Source: Mycteria americana
Lineage: Eukaryota; Chordata; Aves; Ciconiiformes; Ciconiidae
Assembly: GCF_035582795.1 (NCBI RefSeq)
Contig: NC_134382.1
Span: 10,544,501 to 10,608,500, forward strand
Length of the DNA: 64,000 nucleotides
Direction of reading: 5' to 3'
This document shows, one piece after another, positions 42,801 to 54,000 of this stretch. The position numbers and the translations under genes are program-made. The notes under the pieces were generated by a model. It did not search any database. It had not been told where the DNA came from and saw only the letters and a program-made list of their open reading frames with translations. Every line of letters starts with the position of its first letter. The first letter of the stretch is position 1.

Positions 42801-45800
42801 GATATCTGGTACACCACCTTCCACTGGACAAAATGACAACGTGGAACCTTCTAGCAATCAGCTTGCCACGTTACATACTGCAGGCATGCAGAACTGCCTC
42901 ATAAAATGGGGTGGATTTCAGCAGGAGAGGAATCACCCACTACAAAATAAGTAACAAACGATAGCCTTTGGGACAACAAGCTGCTTTCCAGTGCACCGTG
43001 TGAATCAATGTAATTAACAAGGTGTTCCAACTTGTTCAGATTCCAGATAGACTTTGCGTAGCAGGCTTTCAGAAGGTGTTTTTCCAACTAATTTAGATTT
43101 GCTCTTTATTAATCAAATGAGAAAAAATACCTCCATTTTTTTCCCAAAAAAACCCTACTTTTCCTAACAGAACTGTACTCTAGCTTTGTATAAATAACAA
43201 GGTGATGAAAAATCAAGTTGCAACTATTCTGACCACTTCTCACGTGGAGCTGTAAGATATAAGCAGACAATTAAAGAAAAAAAAAAAAGTCTTCCAAGTT
43301 TGGAAGTACCTCTGAATATATGCAGCTGCCCAGTAAAACTAGTTTTTGCCTGGCAAAACCTAGCAAGTCTGTATCTCACCTTGCAGTTTGCCAGTCTGAA
43401 TAGCAGCACCGACAGCCCCCAACAGAAGGAAATCATCCAGTCCAGCATAGCAAGAGTTTAAGGAACAAGCCTACATCTTTGCTACATCTCAACAGGACTT
43501 CCATCCTAGATGCTGATAGAATGACCCCTCCACACATAACACTTAAGCTAACATACAGGACAAAGATGCTTTCAAAATGTTGGGGCGAGTAACTAGGTAC
43601 TACACACACTTCTGTAATTAAGCACGGTAAATTCCTCTGCATCTGCCAGTAATCCATTATTGTGAAAAACAATCCACTCTCAAGTGAAAGGACAGAGTCT
43701 CTATATACTTCCTCTGATAAGACTGTACCATTTAATTGCCTTGTGTATCATCCTGTTTATTGCAGTAACTGTGTAAAGATTTAGATAGGTACCTGTACCA
43801 TTCAATATTACTGTACCTTGTATAACAATTCTGGGATCCAAAAACCTGCACATTATTACAGTCTCATCTCCAATAAAATTATCGCATTTGCAGAGTTATG
43901 TTAATATTAAGTGCATACAGAGCATTGCTGCCCATCTCAAAAGACTGAACAGAGTCAAAATGGACTTTGGAAACGTGTGTCAGAACATTGATGCACTCAT
44001 CTCAAGTTAAGAACCGCACATCAAAAAACCCACAGCGTTATTCACTATAATGCTGACCACAAAAAGAACTTGACTGCAAGTTAGCCAATGAGTAATTTTT
44101 CTGAGGCACTAGGAAGTATGGATTGCTAGAAATAAATTAGCACAACCATATCCTTTAGAAAATTTCTAGGAATAAGAAAGTTATTTGTGAGCTTACAGTG
44201 GAGCTCACATGTTGATCTGAAGAATTGCAAGTATGAGTAATTAGTTGGTGCTGTTTGAAAGTGTCAGGCTACCAAAGCCAAGCTGCACTGGTTGACAGGG
44301 AACCCCTAAGCCCTCCAAACAATCACTGAATTTGATAACGCGCATAATACACCAATATTAAGTATCCTGAGAGTTTCTGTCTCGAGCACTACTCACGTCT
44401 GTCCCACCAGACTATGGATTTAGCAGAGAGAGAGTAAACACAGCTCAGACATCGGCATAACCCAGGCAGCTGTCTGACAAAAGCTAATTTAGCAACCTGT
44501 TTACAGCTGGAAAGAAAACTTATCCCAACACAGATGCCAACTTGGCAAAGGCTTAATGAAATCCTCTAAGGTCAAACCAAGTTCTGTTGGGAGGCAATAA
44601 ATACTTGCTAGTCCACCCCCACACGCACGTGCCATGAGATACTCACTTGTAGCACATAGCACCAGCCTTCAGTTTGGGTTACTCAGACCACAACACTTCT
44701 GCCTGACTAGGAGGCATGTCTTTACTGACTTCAGGTTGAAACTCTGGACTCATTTTTTTTATTTTAATCACCATCAGGGTGATTCATTCCTGGGAAAGCT
44801 AAGGCCTAAATTCATTACTCCTTGTAACCCACTATCTAAAGGGGTAGGGGAATGGAAAGAGACTGCTTTATAGCCAGAAAAATCTCTACCCCAGTCAGCA
44901 CTAAAAATCCTTGCCAGCACTAAACATCCTTGCCAGAAAATTCCACCATGTGTGCATCAGGAGCTACACCGTAGCTGTATGCAAGTTACTTCACAGGTTC
45001 CCTTGAGAGCATCAGCATTTGCACTAACTCCAGTCCACACACGCCGATGACAAAGTCCCCCATCTATATTCCATTTACATTGGGATTTGCATGGAAAAAG
45101 GAAAAAAAATCTTAGTGTAACACTTGAATTCACTGCCAGCAAGGGTTATGACACAATATGTCATCTAAAAATCCATCTGCAGTTTTGAAGAGTAAATATA
45201 GCAAAGACAAAAATGTTTTGCATGTAGTTCTTAGCAATTTTCTGACTGTTCATCATTGTACTGAATGAAATGAATCATCAGCCCTAATCCAAAGACTATA
45301 AAGGCAGAGAGTCAGACTTCCACATGCCTTCCAACAATCCCAGTGCCCAGCATCCCCATACTGGTTTGGATTCTACCTTAGTGCAGATTCCAGAACATGG
45401 CTCTCAATCAATAAGCACTGACAGGTGTTTTGTTTTTAATTTTGCAAGTGGTTTTATCAACAGCAGTCCGACTCCTATGTGTAAAATCAAACAATTATGA
45501 AAGTATTTCCAGGATCTGGATCTAAATCTCATCTCATAGGTCAATAAACCTAAGACCATATTTTTTAATTCCATAGCCACTCTTAAATGTTTATGGTTTG
45601 GGTTTGGTTTTTTTTGCTAGAAACCTTGAGCCTTCCCTGAGCTACAACACATTTGATTTCTAAAATTACTTTGATGAATGCCAGTTATCCCTACACTTTT
45701 CTCAAACATGTAATTTTACCTTCAAAGCTAAGTGTCCATTTTCTATGTTACCATCAGAAGCAAGAGGATAAAATGTTAACAGAATAACTAACATCTAAAT

Positions 45801-47572
45801 GGGAATTAACCTAGATTACATACAGGAATATAGGAGAACTGTATCTGTGTTCTTTACCACCACTGCAGCTTTAAGAGCTTTAGGTTATTTTAAGAGGCAA
45901 AGGGCAGACAGTAACATCTGACACCGTCGAGAGTAATCATGACTTCACACTTACATGGAACTCAGTTGTATTGAGAATGTGACGACCATCCGGACTCCAG
46001 CATGAAGCCACCAATCCTGCTGACCCCTCGTCTATCTTACAGTGCCAGTCTGGCTGCTCCAAGGACCAGACCTAGGTCAGAGAGGAAACCAAACAGGCAG
46101 TGCACCAAACGAACAGCTCATCAAAACCGCTGCTTACGAGAACACGCTACAGCCGAGAACAGGTTCCTGCATCGCACACCAGAGAGGTCAGGAAACCTCT
46201 GAAAGCCCGTGGCCATGAAGGACTGGCGCTGGATCCCACTACAAAAGTAAGTCCCACACCTCTGTGCATTAATACAAATTGTAAAGTAAGGCGGTTTGGG
46301 TTTTTTTCCTGTGACAAATACTCTGAATATCCGACACTTAAAAAAAAAGTTTTAGTCCATTTAACAAGTTTGCATGTATTTATTTCCTTCTGAACTAAGA
46401 AACTGTAAGATAATCTCCAGCTTCGCTTTGTTTTGATAAATATTTTTATTTAATTTTTTTTTCCCCGAACTAAGATATTTGTCATGGTTTTAAAAATAAT
46501 GGCATGCCGAGTTATCCTCAAACCACGCGTTATCAATAACAACGCCAGTTACTTAAGCAAAAGCATCGAACTAGTGCTTGCCATTAAGAAGCTCTCACTC
46601 GCACCGCCCACGAAGCCCCAGTAGGAAACATATTCTGTCCTGCTTTTGTCCTTACCTGAACAATCCCTCGCTTGTACATGGCACACAATATGAACAGAGA
46701 GTCAGACGACCACTCTATGTACTGGATCTGATCCAGGCAAGTGTACAGCTGGAGGATCTGCAGGGTATTCACATCCCGGACCACCAAACGGTACTGCACG
46801 CACGAAGCCTGAACGAGAACAAAACCAAAGCTGAGCTGGTGCACCAACACCGGGCTCGAGAACCACAACTGTCACCACGCCGTGACAAAACGCTGCGCTG
46901 CCGTGACACGCCTCGGACGCGGTTAGGATTTTTAATTTCAGAAAGGCTTGGCGTGCGCCGTGCTCTACAGCAAACTACAGTAACAATAGTGAAACCAGGA
47001 GGGAAGGGGGGTTCTATTAATAAAAAGAATCTTCAGTCATGCTATCACTGCTGGTTAACTAATTCTGCTTCAAAAAAAAATTATTCCTTGCCTCATAACT
47101 ACTATTGTATTTAACCAGCCGTAATCAGGTCTCCATTACAAAGACCCGCGTTGACTAAAACTCCTAGCCAGCAAGCCGCCCAGCTACACCGCCGTTTTTG
47201 CGGGACCAACAGCACTACCGCTACCTCTTCAGCGTCCGGCCTCGGAGGCCGAGGGCCCGGCCGCTGCCCCGCTCGGAGGCGGCACCACAGGCACCGGGCC
47301 GGCTCCACCGGCCGCCGCGGCGGGGAGAAGCCGTTGCCTGGCGGCGGCCCGGCCCGAGCCGAGGGGCCCCGCGCTGCCGCTTCGCCCAACGGTCTCCTCA
47401 GGCAGCGGCCGCCTCAGGCCGCGGCGCCACCGCGGGCGGGCGGGCGGGCGGGAGCGGCCCCGGTTACCGGCGACAACCCCCGCAGGCGGCGGCCTCTACT
47501 CACCAGGCACCTGCCGTCGGGGGAGAACCTGCCGAGCAGGCCGGAGAGCTTGAACAGCTCCGAGAAGTTCAT
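30705..47572 (-). CDS. WRAP73: WRAP73 (WDR8), complete coding region in twelve exons
   Basis: WRAP73 is a WD40-repeat protein of the centrosome and spindle poles. It acts with SSX2IP in microtubule minus-end anchoring, spindle assembly and cilium formation. Twelve coding exons on the minus strand, from 47572-47504 to 30814-30705, total 1350 nt, or 449 residues plus stop; human is 460 as I recall. It starts [10 protein letters not shown] against human MNFSEVFKLS. Strong matches run along the length: [39 protein letters not shown] and [15 protein letters not shown]. Every splice junction is GT/AG and keeps frame. The C-terminus ends LEREEVK, about eleven residues short of human. The start lies in a CpG island shared head-to-head with TP73. 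Confidence 0.97.
31750..31941 (-). CDS. WRAP73: WRAP73 coding exon 11
   Basis: This exon is 192 nt long. It encodes [18 protein letters not shown], then [18 protein letters not shown] and [17 protein letters not shown]. It contains a WD signature (VWIWD) and YLWSP. The acceptor is CTGACAG and the donor GTAAGG. Confidence 0.96.
32718..32843 (-). CDS. WRAP73: WRAP73 coding exon 10
   Basis: This exon is 126 nt long. It encodes [20 protein letters not shown], then [20 protein letters not shown] and KN. Human has [20 protein letters not shown]. The acceptor is ATTCCAG and the donor GTAAGT. Confidence 0.96.
33879..33984 (-). CDS. WRAP73: WRAP73 coding exon 9, variable linker
   Basis: This exon is 106 nt long. 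After TTGTTTCTTTGTAG it encodes [20 protein letters not shown], then PTRALASS and STQSK, plus one base of a Tyr codon. Human has IVVYKEAEKSPQLGLG and a Pro/Ala-rich stretch before SKY. This is the least conserved part of the protein, a likely loop between propeller blades. It is too short and divergent to be found by open frame alone; splice phases and VYKE..KSP identify it. Confidence 0.9.
35354..35431 (-). CDS. WRAP73: WRAP73 coding exon 8
   Basis: This exon has 26 codons: [18 protein letters not shown], then [18 protein letters not shown] is shared with human. The acceptor is AATTAG and the donor GTAAGT. Confidence 0.95.
35521..35655 (-). CDS. WRAP73: WRAP73 coding exon 7
   Basis: This exon has 45 codons: [16 protein letters not shown], then [20 protein letters not shown] and GSYDEK. 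The central WD repeat is almost identical to human. The next intron is only 89 nt. Confidence 0.96.
36528..36614 (-). CDS. WRAP73: WRAP73 coding exon 6
   Basis: This exon has 29 codons: [18 protein letters not shown], then [11 protein letters not shown]. It ends a WD repeat with the Val-Trp-Asp signature. The donor is GTATGA. Confidence 0.95.
37493..37596 (-). CDS. WRAP73: WRAP73 coding exon 5
   Basis: This exon is 104 nt long. It encodes [18 protein letters not shown], then [17 protein letters not shown]. Human has GITFTRDGRYMALAERRD. The donor is GTAAGA. Confidence 0.96.
38521..38593 (-). CDS. WRAP73: WRAP73 coding exon 4
   Basis: This short 73-nt exon encodes [20 protein letters not shown], then ACQQ, plus one base. 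It follows a 7.4-kb intron, the largest in the gene. The acceptor is TGACAG and the donor GTAAGT. Confidence 0.95.
38594..45954 (-). other. WRAP73: Large WRAP73 intron 3 (7.4 kb)
   Basis: This AT-rich intron makes up much of the gene length. It contains an unexplained 180-codon plus-strand open frame (39793-40335), a more GC-rich patch around 40.63-41.0 kb and a 19-bp tandem duplication at 44898-44935. I recognise no gene or transposon family in it. Confidence 0.7.
44898..44935. repeat. 19-bp tandem duplication
   Basis: Two adjacent copies of GCACTAAAAATCCTTGCCA, differing at one base, lie in WRAP73 intron 3. This is a simple slippage duplication. Confidence 0.8.
45955..46071 (-). CDS. WRAP73: WRAP73 coding exon 3
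   Basis: This exon has 39 codons. After a CCTAG acceptor it encodes [18 protein letters not shown], then [17 protein letters not shown], and ends at GTAAGT. It closely matches human [18 protein letters not shown]. Confidence 0.96.
46072..47503 (-). other. WRAP73: WRAP73 introns 1 and 2
   Basis: The introns at 46809-47503 and 46072-46655 flank exon 2. Intron 1 turns strongly CpG-rich from about 47.2 kb, so the promoter island reaches into the gene. Long open frames in that part on both strands are composition effects. Confidence 0.75.
46656..46808 (-). CDS. WRAP73: WRAP73 coding exon 2
   Basis: This exon has 51 codons. It encodes [36 protein letters not shown] and VQ, the first propeller blades. 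The block around [14 protein letters not shown] is nearly invariant with human. Confidence 0.96.
47504..47572 (-). CDS. WRAP73: WRAP73 coding exon 1
   Basis: This exon has 23 codons, from [17 protein letters not shown] to PDGRCL, with a GTGAGT donor in phase 0. The ATG lies in GC-rich promoter sequence, and the start is supported by identity to the human N-terminus. Confidence 0.93.
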
Positions 47573-47698
47573 GGCGGGGCGAGGGACGGGGGAGCGGCCG
47601 CGCCGCGATTCAAACCCGCCCGCTCCGCCCGCCGCCGCCCCGGCCCTCGTCCCGGGGCGGAAGCGGGCGGAAGGGGCGGGAGCGGGGCGGGCGGGCGG

Positions 47699-47703
47699 CC
47701 AAT
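47699..47703 (+). promoter_or_regulatory. CCAAT box (NF-Y type)
   Basis: GGCCAATCGGAG lies about 130 bp upstream of the WRAP73 ATG between GC-box clusters. The flanks match the NF-Y preference. The role is inferred from position. Confidence 0.6.
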
Positions 47704-47728
47704 CGGAGCGGGGAGGCGCCGCCCCGCG

Positions 47729-47747
47729 GCACGCCGGGAGCTGTAGT
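47729..47747 (-). promoter_or_regulatory. ZNF143/Staf-type promoter motif
   Basis: The minus strand reads ACTACAGCTCCCGGCGTGC, close to the known ACTACAATTCCCAGCATGC element that is common in bidirectional CpG-island promoters. It lies about 160 bp upstream of the WRAP73 start. Confidence 0.65.
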
Positions 47748-47796
47748 CCCGGGGCGGGGCTGTGCCCGCCGAGCCGCTCTGGCCGAGGGCGCCGGC

Positions 47797-47804
47797 GGCG
47801 GGAA
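47797..47804 (-). promoter_or_regulatory. TP73: E2F-type site TTCCCGCC
   Basis: GGCGGGAA on the plus strand is a common E2F variant in proximal CpG promoters. TP73 P1 is a known E2F1 target in mammals; that this particular site is used is inference. Confidence 0.5.
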
Positions 47805-47827
47805 GCCGCCCCGCGAAAGTCATTATT

Positions 47828-47835
47828 ATGCAAAT
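47828..47835 (+). promoter_or_regulatory. Octamer ATGCAAAT
   Basis: A perfect POU octamer sits in a short AT-rich break inside the CpG island, between the two E2F-type sites. It may be functional or chance. Confidence 0.45.
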
Positions 47836-47957
47836 GAGCCGCTTAATGAGACGCGGTGTGGCCAGGCGCCGGTCCCCGCCTTCCTCCTGCCGCAGCCCGC
47901 CTCCCCTGCGGCCCGCCGGAGCCGGCCGAGCCTCCCGGTCGTCGGAGCTCCCCCGCA

Positions 47958-47965
47958 TTTGGCGC
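47958..47965 (+). promoter_or_regulatory. TP73: E2F consensus TTTGGCGC
   Basis: An exact match to TTTSSCGC on the TP73 side of the island, embedded in GCATTTGGCGCTTTT. Together with established E2F1 control of mammalian TP73 P1, this is the best candidate for that control here. Confidence 0.6.
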
Positions 47966-48060
47966 TTTTCAGCCGGCAGCGTCCCGCGGCCGCGTGCCCT
48001 GGCTAATTACTCCTCCTGGCTAATTACCGACAGCAACGGGAGCACGGGCGGGGCGTCCTG

Positions 48061-51000
48061 AAAGGTTCCCCGGCTAGGACAGAGGGACTGCAAACTGCAG
48101 TAGAAATACACCAGTACACCGGATGCTAATTGGATTAGAGTAAATAAATAAAGTTTTTTGGGGGGAAAGAGCCAAGGATCGCCACCTGAGGGCTGGGTAA
48201 CCCCTCCCAGGACACGCATTCCCTTGGGAAGCAGCCCCCCCGGGGCAGCCGGCTGGGCGCGGGGGTTTTCTGAGCCAAGTGGGGGGCCTGGGGACCGTGA
48301 CGGGGACGTCCGTGTCCTAAAAACGGGCTGGTCCTTCGGGCAGTGGGCACAAAAGCGGAGGAGGCTGCCGTGTCCCTTCCCTGCTGCCCGGCCGCTGCGG
48401 GGGGTACACAGGCCACCCTCGTTGGGTCCAGCCAGCCCGTACCCCCTGCGTTTGTGGGTGGGCAGCGAGCCCGGCTGCCGTGGCCAGCAAGAGCAGCACC
48501 CCGAGTGGGACCCCACGGCCTTGTTTGGGGAATACAATCACCGGCATTTAAAAAATAAACCTCGGCATCAGAGCAAGCATTCGAGTCTTGTTTTCATTAT
48601 GGATTAGGCATTTAGACCCCAAAAACTGGTTACAGCGACTCCGACGTGTTTAGGGGCTGGTAAACGCATCTGTTTTCTGGCTCTGCCCGTAACGAAGGGA
48701 CAGAACATGGCAGCTGCTCTACAGCCACCATCTGCCCCGACAGCGAAGCGTGGGTGCCTGCGGGCAGAGCGTTGGCTGTCAGTCTCTGAGTGGAGGCGGG
48801 TGGCTGGAACGCGCGGGGATGACTTAACGGTAACGCACGCCGCTCCACGTTTCCCCCGCGGCACCGAGCGCAGGCTAAAGGGCAGGTGACCAGCAAAACG
48901 GTAGCTTTTGAAAACTTGTGTCAGTGAGGAGGTATATCGGTGAGTCCACACAACGCAGATAATTAGAGTCTCACGGCTGATGGTTTTTAATCAGAAATAT
49001 TCCGTCTTCATCCACTGCCACTCTACGTGCATCTTGGCAAGCCTTTTTTCCCCGTTGGTGGTCCCCCCGGCAGGCTGCCCCGGTCCTCCGATGCCCCAGG
49101 AGAGATGAGCTGGTCATTTTGACCAACACGAGCACAAAACCAACTCAACCATCAGTCTGGTGAGGGGAAGAGCCTCCTTCGGAGCAGCGGTCTGCGTCGA
49201 GTCTCCTTCCCCGCTCCATCGCAATTAAACCCCAGCAGCCGCCTCAGGCGCGGCGCTGCTGGGTGGCTGCCGCTGCCGGAGCCCCGAGAGCCAGCTTGCC
49301 CCCGAGTCACTTTGGCGCTGGTGACCAGCTTAATTCTCCAGCACGCTTGGCTGAGCATTCCCCACCCCCTTGCAACTGCCTCGTATTCCAGGAAGGAGCG
49401 CACGAGCCTTTGCCTCACTTTTCACATAGCTTTCAACAGCTCCAATGTCATTGCCTAGGCGACCGGGACGCTACTTGATTGTAGTGCAGTAAATAACATA
49501 GATCCTCAATCCCAGGCCGCTCCTGTCCGCGGGAGACCTCCGGAGGAACTCGAAACGCTTGGGGAGCCAGAGCAGGTAGGAGGAAAAAAAACGACAAAAG
49601 GAAACCCCTTGCTATTTGTGTGTATGAGTTACTCAGCACGACCCTCTCTCGAGTGCTCGGTAGTGCAGCTGGAAGATGATTTGCGGCCGCTTTGCTTTGT
49701 AGGCTAGTTACAAAATATTAAAGCGTCTCGGAAAGTTTGCTCCCAAGTGCCTTAGATCTGGAGTTAAAGCACTTGCGGGGGAAAAACCAGCCAAGGCTTG
49801 AATGGGAAAAGCAGAGGTGGGGCTGGGTACCGGCAGGATGCTGAGGCTGGCTGCCTGCCGCCGGGTCCCTAGGCAGGGCTGATGCTCGCTGCCAGGGAGG
49901 GAGGGAGAGTTGGCTGGTTTAGCCTCCTGCCCCATCACGAGCTGCCTGTCGACGACTCTATCCGTCAGAGAGGATTTCTGTCGAACCTGCCTGCTCCTTG
50001 GAAAGAAAATTGTTAATAAGCTGCTGGACCCCAAGGAGGGCTCCTGAGATTCGGGTGTGCTGCAGGAAAGCTCGCTCGCTCTCGGTCGCTTTTACAAGCC
50101 TCGTTTCGCAGGTGTGAATTTAATAATCTGGGAGAAATGAGCACTAGCACGGGGTAGTGTTGGCACCTTGGGATCTGTCAACATTTTGCGAACATTAAGT
50201 TATTTGCTGCGGGCTGGATGAGCCTGATGGTTCTCGGTGCGCAGAGGAGGGGAGGAGGGAAGGTCCAGGGGCCGGTTCACAAACCATCGAGCAATACACA
50301 GCAGCTCGATGTGAGAGCTGGAAATGGCTCTCAAAAGACGTCTTCTCTCAGGGTGGGCCAAGAGTCTTTAGGAATCAGGAATAGCCTTGTTATACAGGTT
50401 TTGTGCATTTATCTCCCTTTAAGGTGGGCTGCAAAATGCTGTCACATTTCATTCTGGGCTGTCGGAGTGGCAGGACGGTGACGAATACGTTATTGCTAGG
50501 TGAAATAGCAACAGACATTTCTAAGTGCTTAAAACTGAAGCTTAAAGTTAATGGTGAGATCAAAGATGCTCCTTCTAGAGACTGCAGAAACTCAGCTGCC
50601 AGGCATCACTCTCAGCAAGGCTTCAGCCCCCTCGTCACACCCGCGGTACCCTTTACCTTCCATATATTGATGAAAGAAGGAAGTTGAATTTGTAACAATT
50701 CTAAGAATATATTCAGACTCTGCGGTCAAAACACAAACCACGGGCTGAATGAAACACAGTTGAATATATGCAAGTTCATCTGCTCTGCTTCTCCAGAGAG
50801 TTGTTCTCCCGTCTTGGGATGGCTGCAGTGGACCTCGGTGCGTGCTTTTCATTCTCCTTGTGTCCCTGGGGCTGGGGGAAAAACGGCTGCTTCAGCTGAG
50901 CTGGGGCTGACTCGGCGTTTCGGATCTAGCCGAAGTCACAGCAGTGGGGAAAAGACTGAGGACAGTGAGTATTTCCACACTAATCCTCTGGAAACCACTT

Positions 51001-54000
51001 CAGTGGCAATTCACAGGGAAGGTACGTGGACGGAAGGAACCGGCCCCCGGAGCGACCCAGCCCGCTCCCGCAGCCCCGGGGGGGTGGCAGCCCCCGCCTC
51101 GGTGCTAAGCCATCGGGGACTGAGCCCCAACGCAAGCGGAGGTGGTGGATTGCCTCTTCGCAGGCTTTGTCTCCGTACCCCCGGCCCTTTCTTTCCCCGT
51201 GCAGTTTCCCTGCAATGCCCTGACCAGCAACAGAGGGAAGCAGCAATCCAGCGAACGGCGGAGGGGAAGCACGCGGAGAGCAGCTCTCCCAAGTGAAAAC
51301 AGGCAAATCACGCCAGCAGCCTTGGCGCCCAACACCAAACCCCCTGGTTTGCATGTTTCAGTCTTTCTTCCTCTAGAAGCCTGCAATAAATGCGGCGTAC
51401 GTCCTGCCGCAGGCTCCCCCAGCTGCCCCCGTGCCAGCCCTGCGCCTCGGCTGTCCCGGACAGCCACGCCAAGCATCCCCCCTCGCCTCCGTGCTGCGTC
51501 GAGGCAGAAGGGACGGAGGAGCCTTGCTGCACCCTTCCCTGGGCAAAGAGAGCTTCAGTTTAATCAGCAGGTTTGGGTCTCTGGAGGTGTTAAATCCTCC
51601 CGGTGGGGGTTTGGCTAGAGAACTCTTTTTGGCAGAAGCCAGGGTGATACTTCAGGTCTTTCCTTTGGTGCTGGGAAGCGGGTGGCATCAGGGAGCTGAC
51701 ACAGTTATGGCAGAGGCGAAATAGCCTCCGAAGGGACCTGGGGGGCTGGAAGTGACAGAGAAGCTGAACCTGGGCTGTGGCCGATCTCTAGCTCTGCCAC
51801 TGCTGATGTGTTCAGCCCCAGGTTAGTCGCCTCCCAGTGCCATTGACATAGCCTGTAGGCACTGGGAAGGTAATTACATCCAAGCCATCTAGTAATGCTG
51901 CTCTGACAATGCAGAATTAGTCTCTAAGGCTCGCCCTAGTTCACCTTTAATTAAGCTGTGCCACCGGGCCTCCACTGCTTCCGATGGGATGTTTTTTCCT
52001 TCTGCTGGACCTCACCATCAGAACGCTTTCCCCAATTCCCTGAGTGCGAATGCCTCCACCGTTCATTGCATAATGGGACTCTAAATGGCACCTCATTTTA
52101 GAGGAAATTACACTGTCATCGGCACCGCTGCCAACCTCGGGGAGCACTATTTGCAAAGTCTTTTGTGATTCTTTCTCGTCTTAGATGCCCGGCTGTCAGG
52201 CTGTCACTCTTGCTGCAGAGATGCTTTCCCAAGATGTGCAATGATCACTGCAGCAGGGATGTGCGTTAACAACGCCGACAGCCCGAGCTTCTCTTTGTAC
52301 GGCGGAGTTTAGAGCTCAAACGTGAGAAGATACTGGCCTGGCTTTGCAAGCGCCGATTGTGCTTTGAAAGAGAAAGGGAACTTCCAAAACGCCCTTAAAA
52401 TATTCAGATTTTTTTCCTTTTGAAAACGAGTGCAGCCACGTGGTTAGAGCTGGTGTCACCCATCATGACCACACCGCCGGGGCGGTGGGGAGGTGCTTTC
52501 TCCGCTGAAGGGAAAGGCCTGGCTCCTTCCTGAAGCTGCCGCTGCCCTGGGCCAGGGAAAGCAGCATGGAAGCAGGGTAAGGCCACCAGCAGTTGCCTGC
52601 CTCAGCTCTAGGCTTCTCCTTTTCTCAAAGCTGCCGCGTAGGTCCTTTCGTTTCTCTGTGCGTCACACGTGGGACGAGGAGGGATGGGAGGACACCAGAC
52701 TCTCACTGCTAGCTATTCTGTGATGAGACCCACGGGGAACGAGCCCTCCTCCGCTGTGGCAAACCCTCCTGGAAGAGCATCTGCGGATGCCGTGTCTTGC
52801 AGACAAGTCGCAGACGCAGCAGAAAGCAGCCCGCAGGATCAGCCATTGTGGGACACGGCCCCGCTTTCGTTTTAGCTCCCGGCCCCTGCAGCCACCCCGT
52901 CCCCAGCTGACTCAGAGGGGCCCGGGCGACTGCGAGCATCACTCAGTTAGAAAGCGCCTGCCCTCGTGCTCGGCGCCTTGAGCCCCAAAAGCAGGAAGTT
53001 TTCAAGCTTTCACTATTAGATGTCGGTACCAAGTTGAAATGAGATGCTAACTCTGGCGTGCGTAAAAGGAGTAGCCAGATGGTGCCTGGGGAACATCCGC
53101 ATCAGCCAGGGCAGGGTCGTGGTCCTGCTTCTTCCAGGGAGCGGGTGAGGGAGGAGGAGGACGATCGCACGGTGGGGCTGCCAGCAGAGGAAGGCAGCGT
53201 GGGGCTCAAGATGGCTCCGCGAGATCTGCAGCTCCTGCTGCTGGGGTCGGAGAGGTGCGGGGCACAAAGGGAGAGCCGAGGTACTCTGCGTGCTTCCTTC
53301 TGCGCTTGAAAGAGGCCAAGAAACGTTGTCCAGGGGCAAGAGGAACAGACCAGACCGAGGATGACTCTGGTGATGCCTGTGCAGTAGCATTCAGAAGGCT
53401 TCGGCTGAAGGATGGGCTTTCCCACAGCCTTCCTCTATGCCGTCCCGGGTGAACGGTGTGCTTTCTCCCAGTAACGCTTCCCTGTCTGCAAAGCAGAGGC
53501 AACGTTCCAGCCTTGCGTTACTGGGGGGGCATAATATTCCCTTCAATAATGTTTGCAAGCTGCTTAGAAGTGGGAAGGTCATTTTAATGTCTGAACAAGT
53601 AAGATTTCGCATATCTGCATTGTGGCTTCACAGTAAACTTGCATTATGCATCTGGGTGTCTTACTTGTCTTTATGCCTTTACGGATTTGTGGGCATTTGC
53701 AACTAGAGCGTCCCGAGAAAAATATGTTAGCCTGTTGGCAAACCGTCTTCCTGGGATAAAAGCTGCCCTGTGCCTAAAATGGATAAACCAGGATCAGGGC
53801 TGAAGGGCTACCTCAAAACAGAGCACGGGCAGACTTCTTTTGAAGTCGTTTAAGTGGCCACAGGCGACTGGGGATGCCTGAGCTCCTGCCAGTGCTCAGA
53901 GCTCCTGCAGTCCCGCTTTCTTGGCACACCTTGCTCGGAGCCGGTGGCACCCGAGGATATTTCATATACCAGCCTACGGAGTACAGCCCGTGGCCGGAAT

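Larger units (their letters stand above)
47200..48060. promoter_or_regulatory. CpG-island bidirectional promoter of WRAP73 and TP73 (P1)
   Basis: This dense CpG island covers WRAP73 exon 1 and the sequence towards TP73. In human the two genes are head-to-head and their 5' ends nearly touch, so TP73 noncoding exon 1 and promoter P1 should lie here. GC boxes, a CCAAT box, a ZNF143-type site, two E2F-type sites and an octamer lie within about 300 bp; no TATA box is seen. TP73 exon 1 has no coding signature, so its borders cannot be placed. Confidence 0.75.

Noticed and set aside
47151-47958. Open frames of 130-230 codons in the WRAP73/TP73 island
   Set aside because: Very GC-rich, with low-complexity Ala/Arg/Pro products on both strands. 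The only supported coding piece is WRAP73 exon 1.
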